Assembly (NCBI GenBank): GCA_932521025.1
Contig: OW051470.1
Coordinates: 8,604,501 to 8,668,500, forward strand
Length of the DNA stretch: 64,000 bases
Origin: Oscheius onirici
Lineage: Eukaryota; Nematoda; Chromadorea; Rhabditida; Rhabditidae
Reading direction: 5' to 3'
This document shows positions 11,507 to 21,785 of the stretch, one piece after another (positions within the stretch are counted from its first letter, which is position 1; every line of letters starts with the position of its first letter). A program made the position numbers and the translations under genes. Under the pieces are notes generated by a model. The model was given only the letters and a program-made list of their open reading frames with translations. It was not told the origin of the DNA and did no database searches.

Positions 11507-12614
11507 CCCCCCTCTTCTGACTCTCGATAGGCAACGAACCTCTCTCTCTCCTACTGTGATTTCCCACTCCCATATTGTCTAGGTATCTTTTTTTATATTT
11601 TATACAAATTCTGTGCAAGTCTCCTCCCCTCAACAAAGAAACCAAAACCTCTCCTCCTATTCCCAGCCATATTTCCTCTAGTTTGCGCTACTTTTGTAAA
11701 AATACGCAATCACGGATTTGTCCATTTTAAGCCCCAAAATGAAATTTTTGAACATTTTGATGCTCTGAAGACTTGTTGCCCTTTTTCTTGGCTACAATTC
11801 TTCAGAACACGACAAATTCAAAAAGTGTCATTTTTGCTCGAAAAATAACAAATATGTAATTGCGTAGTTTCACAGTCAGTACCTAAATTGGAGGAAGTAG
11901 GTACCTTTCTAACACATCAGGGATTCCTTCTTCTCTTGTTTTTCTCTATTGTTTTCCTCTCGTGCAATTTGCTCTTATTCCCCCTTGAACCGTTGAGCTT
12001 CTCACCCGCACCGTATCGTCGTTGTTCCAAAAAGTTTGTAAGCAATACTCCCTTCACTAGTGCCTTTTCTGACTTCCCTTCCCCCCATTTAAAGCAACGA
12101 CCAATCCACTGAATATCCTACACAGAGATCTATCCCGAAATTCGAATCGCAGCTCCTAATGTAAAAAAAAGTGCATAATTATCCCCTGTCCCCATAATTT
12201 GTCGTGCGTCATTTTGCGAGGTGCCTTCGGCGTTGTGGCTCTGTCTCCCTTCCTCGACTGGAAGTGAAAACAGCCCTCGTCCATAGAGAGATTGATTGTG
12301 AGGTTTTTACAACTTCTTCCCCTTGGTGTCTGATCTACCCCGTCTATATAAGAAATATCTATTTCAATTATATAAAATCTCTTTATCAAAAAGTTTTTTG
12401 TAGGGGAAGTCACAGACAGATTGGTAGACAGGGGAAGATGATAGATGGGAACCGACAGACGATGATAACAAGTTCCGTTTGGGTTGAAATGTGTGGTGAA
12501 AGACAGAGAGACAGAGGGACAGAGAGACTGACAACGAGAGATAGAGAGACAGAGTACTTTACTTCCAGACACGACTAACTACACAAAGACAAAGATTGCT
12601 CGTGACAAAAGATA
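11507..12614. other. intergenic region, no gene seen
   Basis: This stretch lies between the stop of the CXXC gene and the stop of a minus-strand gene, so it should hold both 3' ends. It includes an R-type repeat (11691-11875). From about 12490 to 12560 it has GACAGAGAGAC-like low-complexity sequence, the complement of the CT tracts elsewhere. Open frames on both strands run through low-complexity sequence and look spurious. Confidence 0.55.
11691..11875. repeat. R-family hairpin repeat, diverged copy
   Basis: It starts with AATACGCAATCACGGAT and ends with the inverse-like TATGTAATTGCGTAG, which matches the inner terminal arms of the R copies at 3211 and 14281. The ACAAAGTTGTAG core is decayed. 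It lies just after the CXXC gene 3' end. Confidence 0.6.
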
Positions 12615-12958
12615 TTAGTTGTGACGCGTCTTGACAGGATCCCGATCCACAACATTTCCCTCACCAGGTTGAACGTTCCTCCACATCGTTTTCTTCTTCA
12701 TGTCCTTGGTCCGTTGTTTCAGCTCCTTGTCCACTTTCAAAAACGCGATCTTCGAGTCTTCCCTCTTCTTCGGCTTCTTCTCCGACTCGTCCTTCTTCTT
12801 CACTCTTCGAGTTGTCGTCTTTCCAGATCGCTCCAGTGACTACTTCCACAACATCTACCGTATCCACCATCGGCACCTCTTCAGCATCTGTCGAAGCTTC
12901 GATCACCTCCACTTCCTTATCTTCCTCATCTTCTTCAAGAATATTCTCCGGTCCACAT
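12615..12958 (-). CDS. unrecognised acidic-then-basic protein, 3' exons only
   Basis: Two exons can be supported. The upstream one (about 12958-12859) encodes an acidic segment containing EEDEEDKEVEVIEAS. A 30-nt gap could be a mini-intron; it starts GTAGATG and ends GGAAAG. The downstream exon (12828-12615) then encodes a Lys-rich tail with KKKDESEKKPKKRE and ends VKTRHN. Without the mini-intron the two frames do not join, so a one-base frameshift is the alternative. Further 5' exons may lie at 13140-13440, where a frame encodes NCGGFTAE and GENKYYCTVRV, but I could not join them. No family is recognised; the charge pattern suggests a nuclear protein. Confidence 0.4.
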
Positions 12959-13481
12959 CTCCGATCAGAGAGACTCAGAGACAGAGAGTCACAAGGTTAC
13001 ACACACACAAAGTGACAGAGGCACAGAGACGAAGAGACATAGAGAGTGAGAGATAGTATCAAAAAGCTAGAAAGTGAGACAGTTAGAAGTTTCAAAATCG
13101 CGACTTGTTGAAAACTTGTCCAACTCTGAACAAGTCAAGCTACAGACCTAGTTTCCCGTGTTCTATTCTAGCTTCTCGGCTCCAGCTGTGCGGACGTCTT
13201 CTTCCACTTCTCTTCCCCAGGCCAGGTGTTTCTACTTTTCCCACTCTGACAGTACAGTAATACTTATTCTCACCAACTATTGCGTACAGTAACGTAAAAA
13301 GAGTGACTTTCAGCTGTGAATCCGCCACAATTGTCAGTCTTCGAAATAAGATGTTTCATTATCGGTCCCCCCGGTTCCTTGGGCACCTCCTTGAAGCCAC
13401 TGTTTGGTATAGTTCTTGGAGACCTCGGACCATTTGTGTGAAGTCTTGAGTTTCCCCTTGTTGTTTTTTTTATGTACATAT

Positions 13482-15588
13482 TCATTTAAAGCCATCGTTA
13501 GAGAGACATTCGCAGACTTTTGCCAAGCTCTTGTGATTGACACAGTCACCTCGGCTCCCATAGAGATCCAATCTGTTGTAAGAGATCAGTTTATAGTCGG
13601 TACGATTGAGTGCTTCCAAATAGAACTAAAACTATTATTTTCGACAAAAAAATGCGTAATTTTACCTTAAAAATAGCTTCTTTTTCTTTCGCTACAGAAG
13701 TACTGTGGAGAATTCCTTCCCAGGTTGTAGGATTCTCGAGAATTTGGGACAGTTTGGCGAGCTAAATCTCAAAATAACAAAAAGGCAAAAGAGGGTATCT
13801 GAATGCGGGATCGAACTCCTGAGCTCTTCCTTACTGGGCAAACAACTTAGCCACTAGCCCATCTGTGCAAAAAGCCGCCAGCTTTGTTGCTCCATTTTAT
13901 AGCACAGAGAAAATTTAATGTAAATTTACCTTGCTAACAATCCACCGATCACAAATCTTCGCATTCTCACTCTCCTCCACCTCCATATTCAGCTGCTTGT
14001 TGACAAAATGGGCTATTTTGATGCTGCCGATGGAATGTCTGCAAAATTTAGCTAGAAAATAGATGATCCCTACTTTTTGAGGTAGTCCATCTTGATGATG
14101 TGTGTCTGAAGACAGATACATTCGTGAGCATGAACTGGCAGATGTTTACAGCTCCTTGGGCCTGGTTGCTTTCGGAAATATGAGTGGCCAAGTTCTCCCT
14201 CAATGTTCATGAGAGTGTGGTTGGTAAAGTTGGAAGATGGTTGGTACTGGAAAAAGCGTCTCTTTGTCTGTCTGTATACCCTAAAACTTCTATTAGACGC
14301 CCCCCCCCCCCCAAGATACGCAATTACGTATTCATGTTTTTCAAGGTCAAGACAACATTTTTCAGCCTTTTCAAGTTCTGCAAAGTTGTAGAGAACATCA
14401 GGGGCTACAACTTTGTAGAACATCACAAAGTCAGAAAATGCCGTGTTGAACCCAAAAAACGTGAATACGTAATTGCGTATCTTACGACAGAGGGTTTCTA
14501 ATAGAGGTTTTAGGGTACTCACCTTCAAAATGTCCAGAATCGTGGCTCTGGTATCAAAGTGTGTCTGAAGACTATGGGCATTCTCCTCCATCACCGTCCT
14601 CAATTCTATATTCTCCCTCAGCTCCTTGGGCAAAGCAATCATCAGGGCAGGATTCAGGACATCCAGCTTCCCGACAATGGTGCTAGCTGCGCCAGTCTCT
14701 CGCATTCCGTGATCTCCAGCCAAGATGACGAAGCTGTTGTCAAGCTGAGATTTTTAACTACAGATTGAGAGAGCCTACCTCTTTCTGGTTCAGTCTCAAG
14801 AAATTTGCCATATCCTCGTCCAGATCCTTCGTTCCCCATTCAGAGTTGTGACCGACGTGACTGAGCCACGTAAAGGCAAACTTTGGAAGATTTTTGTAGG
14901 ATTGCACAAATTGAGTGAGATAGGCCAGGGCGTGGCGGTGACGAGGAAGACACTCTTTTTGAGCAGGCCCATTCCAAAGCCGGTAATTTTTGTCGTACTC
15001 TGTCACGTAGGGACTGAAATTGAAGTGAAGATGGATATTGTAAGTTACTTGTAAATGTGATGGAAAGGATGGGAAGAGTATTCAGCACATCCAAAGGCGA
15101 AAAGCATGATCCAGTCTTCTACTGAAGCTGTCTGGAAGCAGACTCTCTGTCAGTTAGTCTGTGAGTCTTTTTCTCTTTGTCCCTCTGTCTCTTTAACTCT
15201 CTTACCACATAGCCTCTCCTCGCAAAATCCATGACCAATGAAATGTTAAAGTCCTTTTCAGCCGATCGGTTGCAATTGACTTTATTTATCCAATATGGAT
15301 CTGCCTCAATGGACGGTATTCCATACCGTTTCTTATCAACTGTCTGTGTATTCTTCCCGTATAACCAAGCAAGACCGTTATTTCTGCTTATCGTTGTGAA
15401 GACGCTAGCGTACGGAAAGTTTATGGCTTTCATAGTGTTGAGAAGAAAGTCAAGAGTTCGAGGCATATTCCTGTAGAGCTGAGTGTGGGCTTGGGAGTCG
15501 ACCACTAGGAAGTAGACGCTGTACTGTTTTTCTTTTTTGATTTCGGGTTTGGGAATTGGTCTGGAAATGGTTGAATGGTGAGAATGAA

Positions 15589-15629
<41 letters not shown>

Positions 15630-16227
15630 GACTTACCTCTCAACGATCTGTGTATGCATGTACCGATACTGAACAGAATCAGTAGCATTCAAGAGAGAGA
15701 CAATTTGTTCAATGAACAAGTCGTTAGTCTTGTTGGCAAAACAGCGGGCTTCCACAATATCACAGTCAAAAGTTGCATTTTCTTCAGTCGACTTCCATTC
15801 CGTATATTTGTTCTTTCTGTCCGTCTCAAAAAGTAAACATCTGCCAAAGCAGGAAAACAGAGCGGGATTGCGATTCACCAACGTCCCATCAATCAGAAGA
15901 GCTGTCAACTGTTCTCTTTTTATGCATTTTCGCGATGGTCTCGAAGCGAACTAGAACATTTTTGTGAGGAGATTTTTGAAAACTAACCCTCATAATTTCT
16001 GGATCAAAAAAGTCCAGCTGAGGAAGAGTACAGACGTCGTCATTCAGGAGAGAATAAAGTGTGGAGTTTCCAAAATTTGTACTGTTTTCTTCTTCTTGAT
16101 TTTTAGATGAATTGGAGAAAAAGTTGGTGGTTTCATATAAAATCTCGGCAGAATATCGTGGTCGGTACCAGATGATGTACAGAAACAGCAGCACTATGAG
16201 GAAGGCTGTTGATCGTCTGATGCGCAT
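13482..16227 (-). CDS. DUF229 sulfatase-like membrane protein
   Basis: Ten exons (16227-15988, 15908-15637, 15560-15206, 15131-15049, 15013-14779, 14744-14523, 14246-14074, 14038-13930, 13761-13666, 13625-13482) give 642 aa with consistent phases. Residues 8-22 form an N-terminal signal anchor (STAFLIVLLFLYIIW), so the enzyme-like domain should face the Golgi or endoplasmic reticulum lumen or the exterior. DUF229 belongs to the alkaline phosphatase/sulfatase fold. Visible fold motifs are VVDSQAHTQLYRNMPRTL near 200 and ILAGDHGMRETG near 400, which places Asp and His where metal ligands lie. The C-terminal module is Cys-rich, with CKHLPVHAHECIC and CVNHKSLAKVCECLSN. The substrate is unknown. 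Intron 2 holds a GGGACA hexamer repeat, intron 6 an R repeat and intron 8 a tRNA-like relic. A collapsed paralogue lies head-to-head upstream. Confidence 0.9.
13791..13871 (-). pseudogene. tRNA-like (SINE-like) sequence in DUF229 intron 8
   Basis: On the same strand as the DUF229 gene, ATGGGCTAGTGGCTAAG resembles an A box and GGAGTTCGATCCC a B box, with the right spacing for a tRNA. A partial anticodon arm is present, but acceptor pairing fails. It is probably a tRNA relic or SINE head. Confidence 0.5.
14281..14514. repeat. R-family hairpin repeat, copy 2 (most complete)
   Basis: The ends read CTAAAACTTCTATTAGACG and, inverted, TTTCTAATAGAGGTTTTAG. A run of 14 C follows the left end. Then come GATACGCAATTACGTATTCA and its inverse on the right. 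The middle contains CAAAGTTGTAGAGAACATCA and CTACAACTTTGTAGAACAT. It occupies most of DUF229 intron 6 without touching the splice sites. Unlike copy 1 it is not interrupted. Confidence 0.8.
15590..15629. repeat. (GGGACA)n microsatellite
   Basis: The hexamer GGGACA is repeated more than six times in tandem within DUF229 intron 2, next to the exon 2 donor. In the sense strand it reads TGTCCC. Length polymorphism is likely. Confidence 0.9.
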
Positions 16228-16314
16228 GACGGAAATAATAGTTAAAGAGAACTTCCGAATATTTGTGACGGAACAGAGCTAGAGAGAAGAGGGACAAGGA
16301 CAGTTGGTGAATAG

Positions 16315-16515
16315 GAAATATCAGAAGAGGTCGGTTGACTGGGAGATAAGAGGAAATCGACTGACTGAGGAAGGGATAAGAAGAGGTCGGTTGACTAGGG
16401 AAGGGGTCAGAAGAGATCGGTTGAGTAGCGAAGGAATAAGAGGGGATTGGTTGAGTAGGGAATGGGTCAGACTGGATCAGAAGAGATCGGTTGACTAGGG
16501 AAGGGGTCAGAAGTA
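16315..16515. repeat. ~30-bp minisatellite between DUF229 paralogues
   Basis: Imperfect copies of a unit containing AGAGATCGGTTGACTAGGG and GAAGGGGTCAGA recur about six times. The array lies in the short intergenic space between the divergent DUF229 gene and its collapsed paralogue. Open frames across it are by-products of the repeat. Confidence 0.75.
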
Positions 16516-16864
16516 AAGAAGAAAACACAAGCGATAAAAGCCGCCGACAGGCGGCGAAGCCGGCTGGTTAATGCTAAAACAATGGGCTTCAAGTCTTGTA
16601 TAGTCCGATCTCGGGGAAACACTCTTTGAAATTCAGATACCCATGCAGTCACCGGAACAGTTTCTTGCAGGTAAAAGGTGAAGCTGGTCATAACTTGTGA
16701 AAAGATGACGCTAAGTTTTTTCAAAAAAAGAAATGATGCTTGAACAAAGGCTATTCCAAAAAAAGCCAATTAAAAGGTTTTATTTCGCTTCGACACTGTC
16801 TGCTTTGTCTCACACCGACTTCCTGTCCCTAAACATTTCCGGTGGAAAATATAATGTCCATTCA

Positions 16865-17458
16865 ATGCGTCCGATCTCAACATTTATCATCCTCATAACT
16901 GTCGTCATTTTCAACATAAACTGGTACAATCCAAGCCTTCCGGAACTTTTCTTCAAGTCCGCTGAGTTTCTAAAGAATCTGACTATAGTCGATGCTGAAA
17001 TACTCGGAAGTTTGAACGATAAAAATGAATTTCTAAATGAGGACGAATGCACTCACCCAAAAATTGATCTTTTCGATCCGGAAATTATGAAAGTTTGCCA
17101 TTTTTCAGTGTATTTGTAACACTTTTTCAGTACTCAATTCGGCCGGAAATAAATTGTACAAGAACGAAACAGGTTACGACTTTGATCAACAGATCCAGGA
17201 GCTCACAAAGATTTTCGAGAGCCCGCCACTTTGGGAAGGCCTACTTCATGCGGCTTCTGTCATCAGGGAAGCCACAGCCATTTTCAAGGTTTGGAGATTT
17301 TGTGCAAAAAATTGGCTTCAGTTTTCGCTCCAGCGAACAGTTCCACTTATCATCTCGCCTCCTTCGACCGACTGGACATTTTTGGAAGACGAGGCAACTG
17401 TGTGAGGAGTGACAGGCTATCTCGTGTTTGCGAATGTTTAAATGAAAATTTATTCTGA
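16865..17458 (+). pseudogene. collapsed DUF229 paralogue lacking its catalytic exons
   Basis: Exon 1 (16865-17092) encodes a signal anchor (FIILITVVIFNINW) and ends with LFDPEIMK, as exon 1 of the neighbouring DUF229 gene ends DFFDPEIMR. The following sequence matches only the C-terminal exons: SPPLWEGLLHAASVIREA parallels NPTTWEGILHSTSVAKEK, and RLDIFGRRGNCV parallels RLDLYGSRGDCV. Exons 2 to about 7, which carry the sulfatase-like fold, are gone. Only 16 nt (17093-17108) separate the exon 1 donor from the next acceptor, too short for normal splicing. The last segment (from 17322) is one base out of phase. It diverges from the intact gene and ends 2 bp from the hemopexin gene stop. Confidence 0.8.
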
Positions 17459-17460
17459 AA

Positions 17461-19757
17461 TTATTGCTTACAAATTAAAAACTGCTTTAGTGGTCTGCCT
17501 TCCAGCGTCTGCGTGCTCTTTTCGTAGTCAAAGACCATCGTCTCTGTAAAGATTCTCACTGCCCCCTTATCAGTCCATCTGGAGGCTCCTTTGATCTTTT
17601 CCGGCAGTCCCTAGATTATACGAATGTTTCTGGAGATGGAACACTACCTGGAGATACGTCCTAGTGCTACCAGTTGTCAGGGGCTCGTTGAGAACCTCAT
17701 CGTACATTGCCAGACGACCGTCTTCGGAGAGTAGGACTTGAGAGTCGTCAATCCATCGGATGGCTCCGTGTGGGGTGAAGGGGATGGATTGGGGAAGACT
17801 CTGGAAGACTATCTATCTTTTTCTCTCTGACTCTGTCCTTCTGTTCCTCTGTCCCTCTGTCTCTTACCTTCGGATAATCGTCCATAACCTTCCAGCTCTG
17901 ACTGTTCTCGAACCACAAAAGTCCCCAAACTGTCCTCTCATTGAACAAGATCAACAGCTCCTTGTCCTTATTATAAAGCCCAGCGGTTATCTGCGCCACA
18001 TTGACGTTGGGAAACATTTTCTCCAACGTCGATGAGGAGAGAATGGTACGATTCCGGATCGTGTAGACCTTGTCGCCTTGGAACAACAGTGCTCCGCCTT
18101 TTACATCTACATAAGCATCGACTCGACTTGGACAGGATCCTGGACGCGATTCGGGGCTCCAGAAGATTCTGAAAATTTCTTGACCGATTTATTTCATTAG
18201 CTTCACAAATTATTCGGAGAACTTCTTTTCCTGTCCTCGAATCTGAACAATCCCGCAATTCTCTACAATCCAGTCTGATTCAATAATCTCATTTATCGTG
18301 AACCGTTTGGCCGGATTTCTTCGCAGAATGCTCTCGATGAGACTGGCTGCATCGGCACTGATATACGCCGGAATACTGTACTCGCAGAAGTCGATTCTCT
18401 GAAAAGTCGGTTCCAGTCCGGGCTCTTCTGTCAAAAATGGCGGCCGTCCCGTCAGCATTTCGTAAATGAGCACTCCGACGGCAAAAATGTCCTTTTTTTC
18501 GTCGTGTTCCTCACCTAGGACGTCTTCTGGAGAGAGATAGTCCAGTGTGCCGACGAAGGTGCTTCTTTTGTATCTGTCCTGTCTGCTCAACGATGCATTG
18601 CCGAAATCCGTTAGCAGGAGCTTCTTTTGGGCTGACAATAGACAATTTTCTGGCTTCTGGACATCTCGATGGTAAACTCCCAGATTGTGAATGTATCTCA
18701 AGGCGTAAGCGAGTTGTCGAGTGAAGTTTGCAGCACTTTGTTCTTCCAACTGACCTTCCCTCTTCATCAGCTCGTAAAGCGAGCCTTTCGGGGCGTATTC
18801 CAGCATGTAAAAGACGTAATTCTTGCTGTCAAAGTAGGCATACATGCGGAGGACATTTTCATGAACGAGACCTTGATGAATCTTGGCCTCATTTCTGGCC
18901 GCCTGGGTGTAGTTCCTCTCGATCAGTCGAGCCTTTCGACAACTTTGAGAGCCAAGACAAATTGGGACTTTTTCTCGGTAACTTTCCAGATCTCACCGAA
19001 AGATCCAGAGCCAAGTCGGTGGTCGAAAACGTCGAAATCTTTGATGGTCCAAGTCTTTTTCTGCGGCGACGTCGTAGTCTTCGAGTGTGTCGTCTAGTCC
19101 AAATAACTTGGAGTTTTCTGTCGTAACAATAAAAAATAAGTGAACATATGTTTGTAGACAATTTTTTGTAGAGAAAAATAGCTATTTTCAATATTTTTGC
19201 AAAAAATTCTGACTTTTTTAACATATTTGCCTTTTTTTAACAATGTTTTGCCTATGGCAAAATGAATATTCTATTCTATATTCAGTCATGTATGACAACA
19301 AGGAACTTCTAATGATTGGCGATCAAAGGTTTTAGACCAATTTCGAACACTATTTGTGTGTCTCAAGATTTTAATGACAAAACTTACGGCGTCGCCGGTG
19401 TTGTTGTTTTCCTCTGACTTGGCCACTTCCAATGAGTACCGAACCAGAGATTCGACGGCGTTGGAGCCGTCTCAGCTGGTGGTTCAGTTGTCGGGGCGAT
19501 TGTGGTCGTTTTTGCCTCTTCACTTAAGAAGAATCCGGATATTTTCGAGCCGACATTCTTCATGTATTCTACAACAGATTGAATTGTCCGATGGAAAGAG
19601 TTATCTTCCTGAAAATGGCACATAGAAAACTTTTCCAAAAAAAACAAACATTGTGATTCTGCGGGTTGTAGTTGACTTTGAATCCCGTGAACTGGACTAC
19701 ATCTCGAGGAACTGCGAATATAGAAGATACGAGACAAAACAAGAGACAAATACGCAT
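17461..19757 (-). CDS. secreted hemopexin-repeat protein
   Basis: Five exons (19757-19650, 19608-19388, 18168-17868, 17800-17648, 17610-17461) give 310 aa in frame. The start MRICLLFCLVSSIFA is a signal peptide. A Thr/Pro-rich linker (TTTIAPTTEPPAETAP) follows at about 68-110. Then come hemopexin-type blades: CPSRVDAYVDVKGGALLFQG, VWGLLWFENSQSWKVMDDYP, LPQSIPFTPHGAIRWIDDSQ and LPEKIKGASRWTDKGAVRIF. Hemopexin repeats mediate protein or ligand binding outside cells. Here they stand without a metalloprotease domain, so a binding or matrix role is inferred. Intron 2 is 1219 nt and contains a same-strand kinase copy, yet the junction is phase-exact: CC before the donor plus A after the acceptor completes a Pro codon. 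Confidence 0.85.
18210..19100 (-). pseudogene. intronless Aurora-like kinase copy nested in hemopexin intron 2
   Basis: Nearly a whole protein kinase domain is readable without introns: GSGSFGEIWKV (glycine loop), LALKVV (VAIK lysine), ARNEAKI (helix C Glu), MLEYAPKGSLYELM (hinge), LLTDFGNAS, GTLDYLSPEDVLG and GVLIYEMLTGRPPF. The EYAP, GTLDYLSPE and HDEKKDI patterns are Aurora-like. The frame breaks twice by one base: near 19050, between AAEK and TWTIKDF, and near 18925, after LALKVV. The catalytic loop reads HRDVQKPEN, one residue longer than the family HRDxKPEN, so the conserved Lys and Asn are shifted. AATAAA lies just after the stop. I infer a processed retrocopy. A young nested gene with sequencing indels is the alternative. 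Confidence 0.75.
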
Positions 19758-20293
19758 GTGGCGGGAAGTTTCTGAAGAAAACCAGTCTATTACAATCACG
19801 AATCACGGGTCACTCTAGCGGCGGCGTTCAATGATGGGGCAATGACGCAAATCAGCTCTTGTTAGGTATTGAGAAACAAAGTTAAAGATTCCCATGGGAC
19901 GTAGCCAGTTCCGAACGTGTCCATCATCGTGTACAGCCACGATTCCATGTCATCACGACGGTGAGCTACCTGGAAAAAAAGCAAAAGAGTAGAGACTGTG
20001 TCCCTGTCCCTGTCCCATGTCCATAACTACTACTGCCCACCAAAGGTCCAAACAACAGTAATCCATTACAATTGTTTTCTTTTTCAAAAAGTTACAAAAA
20101 AAAAACTTTGGTAAGCGATTAAAAACTCTAAAAAGCTATTTTTCTCTACAAAAAAAACTCCAACTAGACAACTATACAAAATAAAAACTTCATTCAATCT
20201 CCGATGACTAGATCGTCGTCAAGGTAAGTTCGCGTCCAGTAGATTCCACTCAAATTTCCAGAAGACTCGAAGAAGACCCAAGATGAATCCGGA
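19758..20293. other. divergent intergenic region, hemopexin / CK1-like genes
   Basis: This region lies between two divergently transcribed genes and should hold both promoters. Its notable content is an 86-89 bp inverted copy of a CK1 exon (19888-19976). No TATA element is clear. The CK1-like start is preceded by an ATTTCCAG acceptor about 25 nt upstream. Confidence 0.55.
19888..19976 (-). pseudogene. inverted duplicate of CK1-like exon 3 fragment
   Basis: The reverse complement of 19888-19973 matches 21172-21257 of the CK1-like gene, including the last bases of the intron (CCAG) before the exon. I count three mismatches in 86 nt. It encodes the counterpart of AHRHDDMESLLYTMMDTFG but is isolated, with no flanking kinase exons. 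It is a recent inverted gene-fragment duplication. Confidence 0.9.
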
Positions 20294-21594
20294 ATGGTGG
20301 CGCAGCCCAAGCCATCTCGCGAGAAAGAGAAGAACGAGGAGCAGAGGGACATCTTCTTCGGAGAGGAGCAGCCGCTGAAGGGCTACGAAAAGCTGCCAAA
20401 ATGGATTGACGGAGAGGACAAGAGACCGCCGCTGGAGGAGGGTAGCGAAATCGTGACGGAACTGAACAAGTACCGAATTGTCAAGAGACTCGGAAATGGC
20501 GGCTTTGGCGATGTCTATGCTGTCAGAAGAGCTACGGATGGGGCTCTGCTTACTCTGAAGTCGGAGTTTTTTTTAGTGACAGTAGACTGTAGACAGTAAC
20601 AGTAAGAGTTAGTCATAGTAACTGTAAGAGTCACAGTAACAGTGACAGTAACAGTAGACAGTAACAGTAACAGTGACTACAGCAACCAACTTCATTTCCA
20701 GAGAGAAGTCCTGTTCTACGAGGTCGTCAACGCTACTGGTCGCGAGGATCCCATGGCAGCCGACCACGTCCTTAGATCGCGGTCACAACCCCTGGTTCAA
20801 GTTTCTCATGCCCTACACCGGAAAGTCTTTGGACATGATCAGAGAGAAGGTCATCAAGCGCGAGTTCCAGAAACACACCGCCATCAAGATTGCGTACCAG
20901 ACGCATATTGCGCTGAAGAATATGCATGGCATGGGATATCTCCATCGCGATATAAAATTGGACAATTTTGTCGTCGGCAAGGAGTATCATCGCAACAAGA
21001 TCTACATTATGGACTTTGGCATGGCCACGAACTACAATGAGGAAGAGACGAAGAAGCAGAGCGAATACGGATTTATTGGAACGGACAAGTATGCTGTTCG
21101 AGCTGTTCATGAGGGTCTGGTGAGTTATAGAGGGGGACAGGGACAGAGAGAGTCTCTACTCTTTTGCTTTCCAGGTAGCTCACCGTCATGATGACATGGA
21201 ATCGCTGCTGTACACGATGATGGACACGTTCGGAACTGGCTACGTCCCATGGGAATACGTGAACAGCAAGGACAATATGTTCTTCTTGAAGAATCGCTTC
21301 TTTAGCGGCGACTTTGACCTGGTTGCTGAAGGGCATCTTCCCGAAACAGATCTTCAAGCTGAGGACGCTGATCGACGACGTCAAGGGACCCGACCAGCCG
21401 AATTGCGAGGCTCACGAGAGGGAGCTCGAGGACATGATCAAGGAGTACAAGGTCAACTTGTGTGCTCCGTGGGAGTGGACCACGAAGGTGAGTCTCTTAC
21501 GATCACTGTCACTGTCGTTTTTCAGGTAGCTGAGCACATGAACGACGGCGACTGGAATGACGACGAAGGCAAGGCCAAGAAGGGAAAGAAATAG
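20294..21594 (+). CDS. CK1/TTBK-like protein kinase, frame broken as read
   Basis: Probable exons are 20294-20559, 20702-21120, 21176-21486 and 21526-21594. Kinase motifs in order are YRIVKRLGNGGFGDVYAV (glycine loop), GYLHRDIKLDNFVVG (catalytic loop), YIMDFGMATNY (DFG), GFIGTDKYAVRAVHEGL (CK1-type activation segment), AHRHDDMESLLYTMMDTFG and a final PWEW. Nematodes have many divergent CK1-like kinases, often germline-expressed; substrates are unknown. Catalytic Lys, Asp and DFG residues appear kept. The frame does not stay open: EVLFYEVVNATGRED is in one frame and DRGHNPWFKFLM in the next (shift near 20775). A second shift near 21315 separates FSGDFD from LLKGIFPKQIFK. The intron 1 donor is weak and the intron holds a CAGTAA-type repeat. 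A recent pseudogene, or a real gene with assembly indels, are both possible. Confidence 0.65.
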
Positions 21595-21785
21595 GTGCCA
21601 AGTAAATGAAACTGAATAACAGAGGAATAAATCTTTCCCGGTCTCAGATTTCCTTTTTGCAGTGATTTTGAGGCCGATTTGACTGGTTTCCTGCACCAGT
21701 TTTCCATGTTTTGCGTTTAGTTTCGTCCTATCTTTGATTAGTCGACTATTTTTAACAAAATTTTACAGAAAAATCTAGCTTTTTG

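Noticed and set aside
18669..19126. Plus-strand frames of 132-142 codons opposite the kinase
   Set aside because: They are antisense shadows of the kinase copy; all kinase motifs are on the minus strand.
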